From NCBI RefSeq assembly GCF_000420625.1, contig NZ_ATVH01000011.1, forward strand, positions 248,001 to 312,000: a stretch of DNA of 64,000 nucleotides, read 5' to 3'. Below are positions 9,392 to 18,711 of the stretch, one piece after another. Under the pieces are notes generated by a model, which was not told the origin of the DNA, searched no databases, and saw only the letters and a program-made list of their open reading frames with translations. This DNA comes from Fodinicurvata sediminis DSM 21159 (GTDB lineage: Bacteria; Pseudomonadota; Alphaproteobacteria; Kiloniellales; DSM-21159). The position numbers were made by a program, and so were the translations under genes. How positions within the stretch are numbered: position 1 is the first letter of the stretch; the number at the start of each line of letters is the position of its first letter.

Positions 9392-9482
9392 GGTGAGGTG
9401 GCCGAGTGGCTTAAGGCGCACGCCTGGAACGCGTGTAAGGGTTAATAGCCCTTCGTGGGTTCGAATCCCACCCTCACCGCCA
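9392..9482 (+). tRNA. tRNA-Ser(GGA)
   Basis: The acceptor stem GGTGAGG (9392-9398) pairs with CCTCACC (9472-9478), followed by G and an encoded CCA. The anticodon GGA is at 9426-9428, flanked by T and A. A long variable arm (about 9437-9455) and the TTCGAATCC T-loop mark a class II serine tRNA. Confidence 0.97.
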
Positions 9483-9495
9483 TTTTCACGAATTT

Positions 9496-10923
9496 TCAAC
9501 TTCCTCTTCCCTCTTCTTCAATTCCACTGCCAAGAGCAGCATATAGATTGACGGTTTCCAGTCCCAATTGACGTTCGGCTTCTGCAAGCTGCTGCTCAGA
9601 GGTGGTCAGTTCGCGCTGGCTGTCCAGGACATCGATGAATGATGCAAAACCTTGGCGGTAAAGTTCTTGCGACTGTTCATAGGCCAGTCTGTTGTTCTCA
9701 ACCGCTTCTTCAAGTGAGCGAATGCGCAAGGCCGTGCCGCGGTAATTCAGCAGCGTGGCTTCAACCTCTTGCAAGGCGGTGAGCAGAGTGTCCCGATAAT
9801 TCAGAAGAGCCTGTTCCGCTCTCTCCTCGGCAGCCGTGACTTCGGCACGCCGTTCTCCACCATCGTAAAGCGGTACCTGCAGGAGTAACGAAAGCGTCCC
9901 CATGATGGTGTTGACGATATTCTCAGTCCCGATCCCACTTCGGCTTAAGGACAGAGTGCCTGGAAGTGTAAGTCTTGGATAGAGTTCGGCGATGGCTACG
10001 CCGATTTCAGCCGTCGCTGCAGCGACCTGAAGTTCGGCTGCATGAATATCCGGCCTGTTTCGTACCATATCCAGAGGCATGCCGACAGTATGTCCGTCCT
10101 GGATATCCGGAATTGGCTCTCGCCCCTCCAGCATTGCACTCAAGCTTCCAGGGACCCTGTCCACAAGCGTAGCCAAGGCATTCTCATAGTTCTTCATGTC
10201 GCTGCGAATCGGCCCCAGATCCGCACGCAAGGAAGACAACGAAGCTTGCGCTCTTACCTCGTCCAGGCCAGGAGCCAATCCGCTGGCAACCCTTTGTTGT
10301 ACCAACTTCAGAGTCTGCTCCTGAAGATCCAGTGAGCGTTCAGTCAATGACAAGCGCTGCTGCTCTGCCCTCAGGTTGATAAAATTGCGTACGATCTCAG
10401 CCGTCGTCAGTCGTATGGCTTCACGTCTTAACGCTTCTTCCCGTTCCGCTCTGGCCCATGCGGCCTCTTCACTTCGTGCCAAGCGCCCAAAAAGGTCGAT
10501 TTCCCAGCTACCATCGAGGATCGCGTCCAGCGAGCCTGAACGCGTGTAATCCGAATCGCCCAAACTTCGAGAAATGCTCCCACTCCCCTCACCTGAAAGA
10601 TCGAAATTCGGGGTGCTTTGCGCCGTAACTCCCTCCGCCTGGGCACGTGCTTCGCGAACGCGACTCGCGGCAGTTCGAATCTCCAGATTCTGGTCCAGGC
10701 CAAGCCGGACCAGATCGCTCAAGGTGGAGTCCTCAAACAGCTCCCACCAATGGTCTTTTGAGGAATTGCCCTGAAAGCGGCTTGGAACAGGCGCATCATA
10801 GCTACTGGGAACTTCAGGTTCGGGCGCTTCGAAATCGGGGCCTACAGTTGTGCAGGATGCAAGTACTGCCAGGCAAAGAGCACCGGCAGCTGTTCTCAAT
10901 CCTGGGTAAATACGGGGCTTCAA
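9496..10923 (-). CDS. RND efflux outer-membrane lipoprotein (OprM/NodT family)
   Basis: This 475-residue protein is the outer-membrane channel of the tripartite pump encoded upstream. It has a lipoprotein signal peptide with the acylated Cys at residue 24 (LASC), followed by TTVGPDFEAPEP, the usual start of mature NodT-type channels. Two outer-membrane efflux repeats with long amphipathic helices fill the rest. Its start overlaps the stop of the pump gene by four bases (ATGA), so it is the last gene of the tetR-adaptor-pump-channel operon. It should trimerise into a channel through the outer membrane and periplasm. Confidence 0.93.
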   Translation of the reverse strand: MKPRIYPGLRTAAGALCLAVLASCTTVGPDFEAPEPEVPSSYDAPVPSRFQGNSSKDHWWELFEDSTLSDLVRLGLDQNLEIRTAASRVREARAQAEGVTAQSTPNFDLSGEGSGSISRSLGDSDYTRSGSLDAILDGSWEIDLFGRLARSEEAAWARAEREEALRREAIRLTTAEIVRNFINLRAEQQRLSLTERSLDLQEQTLKLVQQRVASGLAPGLDEVRAQASLSSLRADLGPIRSDMKNYENALATLVDRVPGSLSAMLEGREPIPDIQDGHTVGMPLDMVRNRPDIHAAELQVAAATAEIGVAIAELYPRLTLPGTLSLSRSGIGTENIVNTIMGTLSLLLQVPLYDGGERRAEVTAAEERAEQALLNYRDTLLTALQEVEATLLNYRGTALRIRSLEEAVENNRLAYEQSQELYRQGFASFIDVLDSQRELTTSEQQLAEAERQLGLETVNLYAALGSGIEEEGRGS

Positions 10924-13900
10924 ACCTGCGACTCCCTGGATGTTTCGACCTCATTGAGTTCTTGCTCTAGGGCGCGTCCGAAATCGCTTCGACTGCGAGC
11001 CAGAGGGGCCACAAGCTGATAAACGACTGGCGTGATCAGCAGGGTTGCAAATATCGCGATGCCCAGACCACCGAATATGACCCAGCCTATGGAGGTGCGC
11101 GCCTCACTGCCTGCGCCCGTACTCAGAATCAAAGGCACCGCTGCCAGAATTGTCGAAAGCATGGTCATGACCACCGGACGCAGGCGAATGGATGCCGCCT
11201 GAAAGGCCGCATCCTTCACCGAGAGCCCGCGATCCCTCAACTGATCGGCAAATTCCACGATCAATATGCCGTTCTTGGCCATCAGTCCTATGATCATGAT
11301 CAGGCCGATCTGGCTGTAGATATTCAATGATGTACCTGTGAGCCACAACGACAGGACAGCAGCAGCCAGACCGAAGGGTACGGTCAGCATCACAACGATG
11401 GCGCTGGCAAAACTTTCGAACTGTGCTGCCAAAACCAGGAAGACAACCACCAAAGCAATGGCAAAGGTGACCATGGTGTCGCTTGCCGCTTCCTCAAGCG
11501 CTTCCGCCTGCCCCAGAAACACGAGGCTGTAACCGCTCGGCAAGATTTCATCCGCCAGAGACTGGACATCGGTTACAGCCTGGTTCAGGGCATAGTCGTC
11601 GGGCAGCCCTGCCTCAATCTCTATGGCACGACGCTGCCCCCGTCGTTCCAGCTCTGGCGCGATACCGCTTTCCCGAATGGAGATCAGTGACGAAAGCGGG
11701 ATGGTCTCGCCATCACGCGTTGTGACGAACAGGTTGTTGAGGTCATCAGTGTCTTTCACGGTGCCAAAAGCGGATTCCAGGTAGATCGGGACGGCTTCAT
11801 CCTCGACATTGAGTTCCGTTACCTGGGAGCCATCCACCATTGCACTGAGAACCGTTGCAATGCCGGAGATATCCACACCCAAGTCCGCAGCTCTTTCGCG
11901 GTCGATATTCAGGGAGAGCTGTGGCTGAGTTGTGGAATACTCCATGCTCGGGGGCGATTGGAGCTGCATCCTTTCTGACATTGCGGCCATCAATTCCTCA
12001 GAGGCCTGTGCAATACGATCGTAGTCCGGACCTGTAACAGCGAACTCCAGGTCAGACCCTCCCGTCCGGATGCTCAGGCTGTTGGGGTTCACGATAAAGC
12101 TTCGCGCCCCTGGAATCTGGCTGAGTTCAGGCTGAAGGCTTTCAGAAATTTCCTGCTGACTGCGCGCACGTTCTTCCCAATGAACCAGCGGCGCAATGAT
12201 GAAACCGGCATTCGGATCCCGGCGCCCGACGATAGAGAGAACCGTCCGCACTTCACCGCTGTCCACCAAAGGCTCCAGCAGTGCCTCTGCCCGGCTGACC
12301 TGACGATCCGTGTACCCCAGATTTACCCCATCGGGTCCGCGCATGGATATGACCAGTACGCCCCGGTCTTCATTTGGAACGAGTTCCTGCTCCAGGTTCA
12401 TGTAGACAAGCGCCGTTGACCCGGCCAGCGCGAACATCAGCCCCACGAAAAGCATTGGAACAGCCATTAGGGCCGTCAGAATCCGCTTGTATAAACCACT
12501 TCCCTTGCGACCGACTGCCTCGAACCGGCGGCGCAGAGGGCCAGGCTCGAGTGACTGTCGGGTTTGAGAGGGAATCAGCCTAGAAGCCAGCATCGGACAG
12601 AGGGAAAGCGCGACAAAGGATGAAAGTCCGACAGAGATTGCCAGGACAAAACCGAACTCCATGAACAGTTGCCCAGCGCGCCCAGGTAGAAAGGCGACGG
12701 GCACGAACACCGAAATCAGAGTTGCTGTAGTGGCCAGGATCGCGAAAAAGACTTGGCGGGCACCCAGAACAGAGGACGCCAGACGCCCGGCCCCTTGGCG
12801 GCGCCAGCGCTCGACATTCTCAAGAACGACGATTGCATCGTCGACCACGAGACCTGTTGCCAGAACAAGGGCCAGCAAGGTCAGGATGTTTATGGAGAAC
12901 CCTAGCAGCCATATGGCGGCAAGCGTGCCGATCAGCGCCACGGGTATGGTCAAGCCGGGAATCAGCGTCAGTCTTGGTGAACCCAGGAAAGCAAGTATCA
13001 CCAGGATGACGATGACGATACCGAGCAGGAGTGCCAGAAGCACTTCACTTATGGCCCCACTGATGAAGACTGCATCGTCGGAAATCGTGGCTATGCTGAT
13101 ATCCTCGAACCTGCGATTGAGTTCATCTGCCGCCTGGGCCACGCCTTCGGAGATTTCAATTGTATTGGATTGTGCCTGCCTCACGATGCCAAGGCCCAGG
13201 ACGGAATCCCCATCCAGACGGACGTATGAGTTGGCTTCGGCCGGACCGTAGAAAACGCTGGCTACATCGCGTACACGCACGGTGTCATTGATAAAGAGGG
13301 CTTCAATTGCCTGTTCTTCGACAACTGAGGCATCGGCGCGCACGACCAGGTCCTGATCACCGGACTCGAAGCTGCCTGCAGGCACATCCAGTCGGGCACT
13401 TTCAAGCGTATTGGCAATATCGTCGATGGCAAGCTTGTGTGTCGCAAGTTTTGCCGGGTCCAACACGATATTGAGGGTTTGCTGACGGTCACCGAAAAGG
13501 CTGACATCGGCCACTCCCGGCACACTCAACAGGGTGGTGGAAATCTCGTTGTCGACCAGGCGTGTGAGTTCTTGGGTGGAGAGGACCTCGCTTGTCACCG
13601 AGAGCCGCAGGATGGGGCTGGCGTCATCGTCGGCCTTGATGACGACAACATCTTCCACCCCATCTGGGAGTCTGCGCTGTACCTCGCTAATGGCTTCGCG
13701 AACATCGTTTGCTGCATTGTTGACATCCACGGATGGATCAAAATCCAGGTATATGCGCGTGCTGCCCTCTTCGCTGGCCGCATTTATGGAGCGAACCCCC
13801 GAAACCCGTGCGGCCGCCCCTTCAAGGGCGCGCGTGACTTCTGAATCCATGGTTTCCGGAGCCGCACCTGGGTAGCTGGCCCGCACTGTCACCACCGGAC

Positions 13901-14051
13901 GATCGACACTTGGCAACTCGCGAACCTCGACACCAAGGACTGCAGCTATGCCAGCCAGAACGATGAGAAGATTCAGGACAATGGCCAGGATTGGCCGGCG
14001 TACGCTGACAGACGTCAGGTCCTGCTTGTGCTCTCCCTGCTCAGCCGTCAT
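10920..14051 (-). CDS. RND multidrug efflux pump, inner-membrane subunit (AcrB/HAE1 type)
   Basis: The 1043-residue length, one N-terminal membrane helix (VRRPILAIVLNLLIVLAGI), two large periplasmic loops and two six-helix membrane blocks match proton-driven HAE1-type RND transporters. TGLVVDDAIVVLENVE in the membrane domain carries the conserved Asp-Asp pair of the proton relay (around residue 400), and GLMAKNGILIVEFA is the second-half counterpart. It exports drugs, bile-salt-like compounds or other hydrophobic substrates; the actual range is not predictable. It overlaps the adaptor gene by 11 bases and the channel gene by 4, so expression is tightly coupled. Confidence 0.95.
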   Translation of the reverse strand: MTAEQGEHKQDLTSVSVRRPILAIVLNLLIVLAGIAAVLGVEVRELPSVDRPVVTVRASYPGAAPETMDSEVTRALEGAAARVSGVRSINAASEEGSTRIYLDFDPSVDVNNAANDVREAISEVQRRLPDGVEDVVVIKADDDASPILRLSVTSEVLSTQELTRLVDNEISTTLLSVPGVADVSLFGDRQQTLNIVLDPAKLATHKLAIDDIANTLESARLDVPAGSFESGDQDLVVRADASVVEEQAIEALFINDTVRVRDVASVFYGPAEANSYVRLDGDSVLGLGIVRQAQSNTIEISEGVAQAADELNRRFEDISIATISDDAVFISGAISEVLLALLLGIVIVILVILAFLGSPRLTLIPGLTIPVALIGTLAAIWLLGFSINILTLLALVLATGLVVDDAIVVLENVERWRRQGAGRLASSVLGARQVFFAILATTATLISVFVPVAFLPGRAGQLFMEFGFVLAISVGLSSFVALSLCPMLASRLIPSQTRQSLEPGPLRRRFEAVGRKGSGLYKRILTALMAVPMLFVGLMFALAGSTALVYMNLEQELVPNEDRGVLVISMRGPDGVNLGYTDRQVSRAEALLEPLVDSGEVRTVLSIVGRRDPNAGFIIAPLVHWEERARSQQEISESLQPELSQIPGARSFIVNPNSLSIRTGGSDLEFAVTGPDYDRIAQASEELMAAMSERMQLQSPPSMEYSTTQPQLSLNIDRERAADLGVDISGIATVLSAMVDGSQVTELNVEDEAVPIYLESAFGTVKDTDDLNNLFVTTRDGETIPLSSLISIRESGIAPELERRGQRRAIEIEAGLPDDYALNQAVTDVQSLADEILPSGYSLVFLGQAEALEEAASDTMVTFAIALVVVFLVLAAQFESFASAIVVMLTVPFGLAAAVLSLWLTGTSLNIYSQIGLIMIIGLMAKNGILIVEFADQLRDRGLSVKDAAFQAASIRLRPVVMTMLSTILAAVPLILSTGAGSEARTSIGWVIFGGLGIAIFATLLITPVVYQLVAPLARSRSDFGRALEQELNEVETSRESQV

Positions 14052-15174
14052 TGAGAATTCCGGCTGCGCTTCTTTCAGAGATATCCTCGGGCGGGGCCTT
14101 TTGGGAACGCACGTCGACAGGCATTCCGCCCCGCAGGGACTGCATGCCTTCGATTACGACTTGATCTTCACGTGACAACTGCCCCGAAAGCAGGGCCCAG
14201 CCATTTGCCCGTTTCAGGACTTCCACGGCCTGGCGTTCAGCGACACCGTCGTGCACCAGCCAGACATATGCAGCCTCCCTGTCCCACTGGACGGCAACAG
14301 CGGGGACGGCTGGATAAAGCTCGCCAGAGAGGAACAACTCGATGACAAAGGACATACCCGTACGAAGGCGTCCTTGTTCGTTGGGCAGTTGGGCGCGCAC
14401 CTGCAAAGTACGCGTTTCCCGATCAATTCGGTTCTCGATACTCCTGATTTTTCCCGTAAACTCCTCACCGGGCAAAGCCCAAGTCTGTGCAACTACCTGC
14501 TGGCCTTCCTGAACGGCATATGCAAAGGATTCCGGAATATTGAAGTCGACGTTGAGGTTCGAAGCGTCATCGAGCGTGGCAATGGCTGAGGACTCGTTAA
14601 CTCTTTCACCGGGGTCGACCTGAGAGCGACCAATCACACCATCAAAGGGGGCAAGGATCATCCGCTTGGTGTAGGCGAGTTCAGCTTGCGAGAGTTCGAT
14701 CTGGGCGACCGAAAGCGCGTTGCGCGCTTGATCAACTTCCGTCGCAGAAACGGCCCCGCTTGGTGCAGCCTGTTCATATCGGGCAAGCCGCTGGCGGGTA
14801 TCCTGCAGTTGAAGTTTGGCCAATTCCAGAGCCAGCTCTTCGTCTTCCTTGTCCAGAGTAAGGAGCAGGTCTCCTTCACGGACAGAATCACCCGACTTGA
14901 ACAGGACGTCACGTACTTGACCCGCTGATTCTGGAGTAAGTGTAATTGACTGTTGTGCCTGTCCTGTTCCAACCGAAACAATCCGCGACGCATCGCTTTC
15001 AAAGCTGACGGACTGCACGATAACAGGCTGCTTATCGGTCTCCTGACCCGCAGCCGAATCATTGCCAGTATCAAGGGCTGGATCTTTGGCTTCAAAAACC
15101 GAGAGCAAATACCAGGTCACCAAGACCAGAAAAACTGCCAGTATCAGATAGGCCAACTGCTTAGCTTTTGACAT
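14041..15174 (-). CDS. RND efflux periplasmic adaptor (membrane fusion protein)
   Basis: This HlyD/AcrA-type adaptor links the pump to the outer-membrane channel. It has one N-terminal membrane anchor (about residues 5-25), a lipoyl half-motif (VLFKSGDSVREGDLLLTL), an alpha-helical hairpin, the second lipoyl half (MILAPFDGVIGRSQVDPGERV), then beta-barrel and membrane-proximal domains. No lipobox Cys is present, so it stays anchored by the helix. ATG at 15174 is chosen over one five codons upstream because AAGGGGG lies four bases before it. The start overlaps the 3' end of the tetR gene by 14 bases. Confidence 0.93.
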   Translation of the reverse strand: MSKAKQLAYLILAVFLVLVTWYLLSVFEAKDPALDTGNDSAAGQETDKQPVIVQSVSFESDASRIVSVGTGQAQQSITLTPESAGQVRDVLFKSGDSVREGDLLLTLDKEDEELALELAKLQLQDTRQRLARYEQAAPSGAVSATEVDQARNALSVAQIELSQAELAYTKRMILAPFDGVIGRSQVDPGERVNESSAIATLDDASNLNVDFNIPESFAYAVQEGQQVVAQTWALPGEEFTGKIRSIENRIDRETRTLQVRAQLPNEQGRLRTGMSFVIELFLSGELYPAVPAVAVQWDREAAYVWLVHDGVAERQAVEVLKRANGWALLSGQLSREDQVVIEGMQSLRGGMPVDVRSQKAPPEDISERSAAGILNDG

Positions 15175-15862
15175 TCGCCCCCTTAACATGCGCAGCAGAA
15201 CTCACTTCGGACGAAAGTACACCTTGCGTGTCCCCGGTATTCTTCGCATTTGGCAAGATGAACCCATAGGCCGCATGGTCCGTGACCGCCTGTACCAGTA
15301 CGTGCAGGTCTCTATTGGGTACGTGTGTGACACCACTGCGGATCATTCCCATGACCAGATGAGCAAGCAACTCGCTGTCCACAGTCCTATAAGCACCACA
15401 GGTGCACCCTCGCTCGAAGTTGCGCTGAAGTGTGCTGACAAGTGACAGACGGGCTTCGTGAACGGAGTGTCGCCAGCTTTCATGAAGTTCCTTCTTGCTG
15501 CGCATCAACATTCGCAAAGGTAAGAAGTTCTGGGAAAAGCTGCGCGCCATGCAATCCACGATACCGTGGAAGCGCACTAATGGCGGCTGAGGCGTTTCCT
15601 CGATCTGTGCAATCCGAGCACTGAGTTCGGCGACAATCTTTTCCAGGCACGCCGTCAAAAGGGCTTCACGACTGCCGAAATATCGATACAGAGTTGCCTT
15701 GCCGGCCCCCACACCATGTGCGAGTTCATCCATTGACAGCTGTTCTGCGGGCTGGCGAGCCAGAATATCTATGACAGACGCCAGAATCCTGTCACGGCGT
15801 TGCCGCTTCCAGTCAGGCAACATTGTATCGGGCTCGGAAAAAGTGAAACTCATCGGTTTCAT
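15161..15862 (-). CDS. TetR-family transcriptional regulator of the RND operon
   Basis: The N-terminal TetR DNA-binding domain is clear: RDRILASVIDILA, then the HTH through MDELAHGVGAGKATLYRYFGSREALL. The helical C-terminal ligand-binding part includes the uncommon pair CTCG. The frame is open up to 15997, but ATG at 15862 (233 residues) is preferred: the added upstream residues do not look like a TetR N-terminus and would place a palindromic candidate operator (15918-15932) inside the gene. A second ATG at 15853 is possible. It is first gene of the efflux operon, so it probably represses itself and the pump until a substrate binds. Confidence 0.88.
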   Translation of the reverse strand: MKPMSFTFSEPDTMLPDWKRQRRDRILASVIDILARQPAEQLSMDELAHGVGAGKATLYRYFGSREALLTACLEKIVAELSARIAQIEETPQPPLVRFHGIVDCMARSFSQNFLPLRMLMRSKKELHESWRHSVHEARLSLVSTLQRNFERGCTCGAYRTVDSELLAHLVMGMIRSGVTHVPNRDLHVLVQAVTDHAAYGFILPNAKNTGDTQGVLSSEVSSAAHVKGANVKS

Positions 15863-15917
15863 TCTCACTGCAACTTCCCAATAGCACAAAGAAAAATTGC
15901 CGGCCCGAAAAACCAAC

Positions 15918-15932
15918 GCCTTCTGGGAAGGC
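15918..15932. promoter_or_regulatory. Candidate TetR operator
   Basis: GCCTTC and GAAGGC form a perfect inverted repeat around TGG, 56 bases upstream of the tetR start and 70 bases upstream of the divergent binding-protein gene. Position and symmetry suit the operator of the adjacent TetR protein. The arms are short, so chance occurrence cannot be excluded. Confidence 0.4.
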
Positions 15933-16001
15933 TTGCCTTGGCCATGCCCGATTGCTGAGGTTATCCTGTTTGGAACCACATACTGGGATGGAGGCAAGAC
16001 G

Positions 16002-17033
16002 GTGTCCTTAAGTCGACGTCAGTTCCTGATATCAGGTGGCCTTCTCTTTGCTTTGCCCTGGGCCAAGAATGTCGCATCACAGGAAGCTCGAATCCTGCGT
16101 ATCGGAACCGCCTCCACCGCTGGTATTTATTTCCCCATAGGTGGCTTGATCGCCAGTGCCATCAGCAGTCCCCCGGGCAGCCGGGAGTGTGAACGCGGCG
16201 GCAGCTGCGGTGTTCCGAACCTGATAGCCACGGCTCAATCCACGGAAGGTTCGGCCTTCAATGTGGCTGCCATTGAACAAGGCAATCTGGAAACGGCGCT
16301 GGCCCAGGCAGACGTTGCCTTCTGGGCCTATCATGCCGAAGGCCCCTATGAAGGGCGCGATCGCATGCAGAATCTTCGCACCATCGCAAACCTCTATCCT
16401 GAAGTTATCCAGGTCGTGACGCGTGAGGACTCGGAGATTGAAAGCCCTCAGGATCTTGCAGGTAAGCGCATTTCCCTGGATCAAAAAGGGTCAGGGTCCC
16501 TCGTGGACGCACTTCTGATACTGGAAGCCTGGGGCCTGTCGCCTGATGATTTCGAGGCCTCATACCTCGCGCCCAATGTTGCTGCCTCGCAACTGCGGAA
16601 AGGCGAGTTGGACGGCTTCTTTATGGTGGCTGGAACACCAACTCCTGCAATCAATGACTTGACGGAAGAAGTCTCCATTCGGCTGCTCAGACTGGAAGGT
16701 GAGCCTGTTGAGCGCCTACAAAGCCGCTATCCTTTCTTTTCCACCGCGGAGGTCTCGGAAGGGACCTATGAAGGTGTTCCCGGCACGCCAAGCCTGTCCG
16801 TGGGGGCACAATGGCTCGTGGATGCCCGCCTGGAAGAGGAACTGGTATTTCAAATGACCCGGGCATTCTGGCATCCGATGCACAGGAAATTGTTCGAGGA
16901 AGGACATCCCCAGGCACGCAGGATCTCACTGGATACGGCGCTCAACGGACTTGGGGCTCCTTTGCATCCAGGTGCCAAGCGCTATTACGAGAGCATCGGC
17001 ATTACCATCATCGAACCCTATGAGACCGAATGA
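16002..17033 (+). CDS. TAXI-family TRAP transporter solute-binding protein
   Basis: The product matches TRAP-associated extracytoplasmic immunogenic proteins: a twin-arginine-like signal (SRRQFLISGG, residues 4-13), LRIGTASTAGIYFPIGG, an N-terminal Cys-containing loop (ECERGGSCGVPN), and ALAQADVAFWAYHAEGP. The frame is open from 15897, but GTG at 16002 is preferred because GGAGG sits seven bases before it and the Tat motif then falls at the N-terminus (343 residues). TAXI proteins deliver glutamate or other acids to a DctM-type permease; none is encoded nearby, so the partner must be elsewhere or this copy has another role. It overlaps the Nudix gene by four bases (ATGA). Confidence 0.87.
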   Translation: MSLSRRQFLISGGLLFALPWAKNVASQEARILRIGTASTAGIYFPIGGLIASAISSPPGSRECERGGSCGVPNLIATAQSTEGSAFNVAAIEQGNLETALAQADVAFWAYHAEGPYEGRDRMQNLRTIANLYPEVIQVVTREDSEIESPQDLAGKRISLDQKGSGSLVDALLILEAWGLSPDDFEASYLAPNVAASQLRKGELDGFFMVAGTPTPAINDLTEEVSIRLLRLEGEPVERLQSRYPFFSTAEVSEGTYEGVPGTPSLSVGAQWLVDARLEEELVFQMTRAFWHPMHRKLFEEGHPQARRISLDTALNGLGAPLHPGAKRYYESIGITIIEPYETE

Positions 17034-17638
17034 CTGATAACGACGCGGAAGTTGAACTGCACTCAAGCGAATACCTCTATTCCGGCTTCCTGAAGCTGTC
17101 AGGCCATAGCTTTACTTACAGAACTCTGAGTGGCGGACAAAGCAAGCTGCTCAAACGCGAAGTTTGTGAACGCAAACCAGCCGTCGCTGTGCTGCCCTAT
17201 CACCCAGAAAGCGACAGCATCATGATGCTGGAACAGTTTCGTCTGCCCGCCTGGTTGGCTGGCATGCAGGGCTGGCAGTTCGAAGTTGTTGCCGGCCTCA
17301 TTGAACAGGATCAGAGCGAAGAGGAAACCGCTCTTAGAGAAAGTCGCGAGGAAGCGGGCCTGGAGATCTTGGAGCTTTGGCACATCAATCGCGTCCTGTC
17401 CTCTCCCGGTGGCTGCGATGAAGTGATCTCGACGTATCTGGGACGCCTTTCGGAACCTGGTGTGGATGGGCACTATGGGCTTGAAGAGGAAGATGAAGAC
17501 ATACGTGCTTTCATGATTCCGTTCGATGATGCTTATGCCCTCTTGGAACAGGGCCGGATCGAGAACGCAACAGCCTGGATGGCGTTGGCTTGGCTAAAGC
17601 TGAATCATGATGAAGTCCTACGCTGTTGGAAGACGTGA
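17030..17638 (+). CDS. nudF: Nudix hydrolase, ADP-ribose pyrophosphatase type
   Basis: The 202-residue protein has a Nudix box in the stretch that begins GLIEQDQSEEE and ends ALRESREEAGLEI (about residues 90-113), with the metal-binding REx2EE core. The preceding EQFRLPAWL and following LSSPGGCDEVISTYLG match ADP-ribose pyrophosphatases, which split ADP-ribose to AMP and ribose 5-phosphate. The ATGA overlap with the TAXI gene means translational coupling. A metabolic link between the two is not obvious. Specificity within the NudF group is inferred, since related enzymes hydrolyse other nucleotide sugars. Confidence 0.85.
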   Translation: MTDNDAEVELHSSEYLYSGFLKLSGHSFTYRTLSGGQSKLLKREVCERKPAVAVLPYHPESDSIMMLEQFRLPAWLAGMQGWQFEVVAGLIEQDQSEEETALRESREEAGLEILELWHINRVLSSPGGCDEVISTYLGRLSEPGVDGHYGLEEEDEDIRAFMIPFDDAYALLEQGRIENATAWMALAWLKLNHDEVLRCWKT

Positions 17639-17706
17639 CCTTACGGCTTTGTCATGCAAAAGTTTTTGATTCCTGATTCAACTGAAACGATAGGCTGTGT
17701 ATATCC

Positions 17707-18711
17707 ATGCAGATTCGTGAGGGCTTTATAGGGACGATTGGGCAAACGCCCTTGATTCATCTGAAACGTGCCTCGGAAGAGACGGGCTGCACAATCCTGG
17801 GCAAGGCCGAATTCCTTAACCCCGGTGGGTCCGTAAAGGACCGGGCCGCATGGGCGATTGTGAGAGATGCGGAAAATCAGGGATTGCTCAAACCCGGCGG
17901 TGTTATCGTCGAGGGAACGGCAGGAAATACCGGAATAGGTCTGGCGCTTGTCGGGCGTGCCCGCGGATATCGAACCGTTATCGTTATCCCGGAAACCCAA
18001 AGCCAGGAAAAGAAGGACATGCTGCGGCTGTGTGGTGCCGATCTTCGTGAAGTACCCGCTGTTCCCTACAAGAATCCGCAGAACTATGTCCATGTATCCC
18101 AGCGTCTGGCAGAAGAGTTGGCACAAGACCATGAAGCAGGTGCCATTTGGGCCAACCAGTTCGACAACGCCGCCAACCGCCTCGGACATTACGAAACCAC
18201 AGGCCCTGAAATCTGGGAACAGACGGACGGAGGCGTGGACGGTTTCACCTGTTCCGTGGGAACCGGTGGGACACTTGCCGGCGTGGCCATGGCGCTCAAG
18301 GAACGAAACTCGCAAGTCCAGGTCGCTCTCAGCGATCCGTCAGGCTCTGCCTTGCACCATTACTATGCGCATGGAAGCCTGAAAGCCGAAGGCACCTCGA
18401 TTACGGAAGGTATCGGGCAAGGGCGCATAACAAAGAACCTGGAAGACCTCTCTCTTGACGCCTCCTTCTCCATACCGGACAGCGAATCCCTGCCTGTCGT
18501 CTTCGAATTGCTGGAACATGAAGGTCTTTGCCTGGGTGGATCCAGTGGTGTGAATGTCGCCGGTGCAATCCGCCTTGCCCGCGAAATGGGCCCGGGGCAC
18601 ACTATAGTCACGGTACTTTGTGATTTTGGTACACGCTATCAGAGCAAACTCTACAATCCGGCGTTCCTCAGAGAGAAGTCCCTGCCAGTCCCAAATTGGC
18701 TTGAGGAGTAG
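17707..18711 (+). CDS. cysK: Cysteine synthase A
   Basis: This PLP enzyme of the beta family would convert O-acetylserine and sulfide to cysteine. K44 in LNPGGSVKDR forms the Schiff base, EGTAGNTGIG is the substrate loop, and SVGTGGTLAG the phosphate-binding loop. It is 334 residues long. The shape matches the alphaproteobacterial subgroup annotated as cysteine synthase A, though such proteins can also use O-phosphoserine or act as cystathionine beta-synthases. No good ribosome site is visible before ATG 17707. It is directly followed, with no gap, by alaX. Confidence 0.88.
   Translation: MQIREGFIGTIGQTPLIHLKRASEETGCTILGKAEFLNPGGSVKDRAAWAIVRDAENQGLLKPGGVIVEGTAGNTGIGLALVGRARGYRTVIVIPETQSQEKKDMLRLCGADLREVPAVPYKNPQNYVHVSQRLAEELAQDHEAGAIWANQFDNAANRLGHYETTGPEIWEQTDGGVDGFTCSVGTGGTLAGVAMALKERNSQVQVALSDPSGSALHHYYAHGSLKAEGTSITEGIGQGRITKNLEDLSLDASFSIPDSESLPVVFELLEHEGLCLGGSSGVNVAGAIRLAREMGPGHTIVTVLCDFGTRYQSKLYNPAFLREKSLPVPNWLEE

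Noticed and set aside
15863-15997. Longer N-terminus of the TetR protein
   Set aside because: The added residues are unlike TetR proteins and would put the candidate operator inside the gene.
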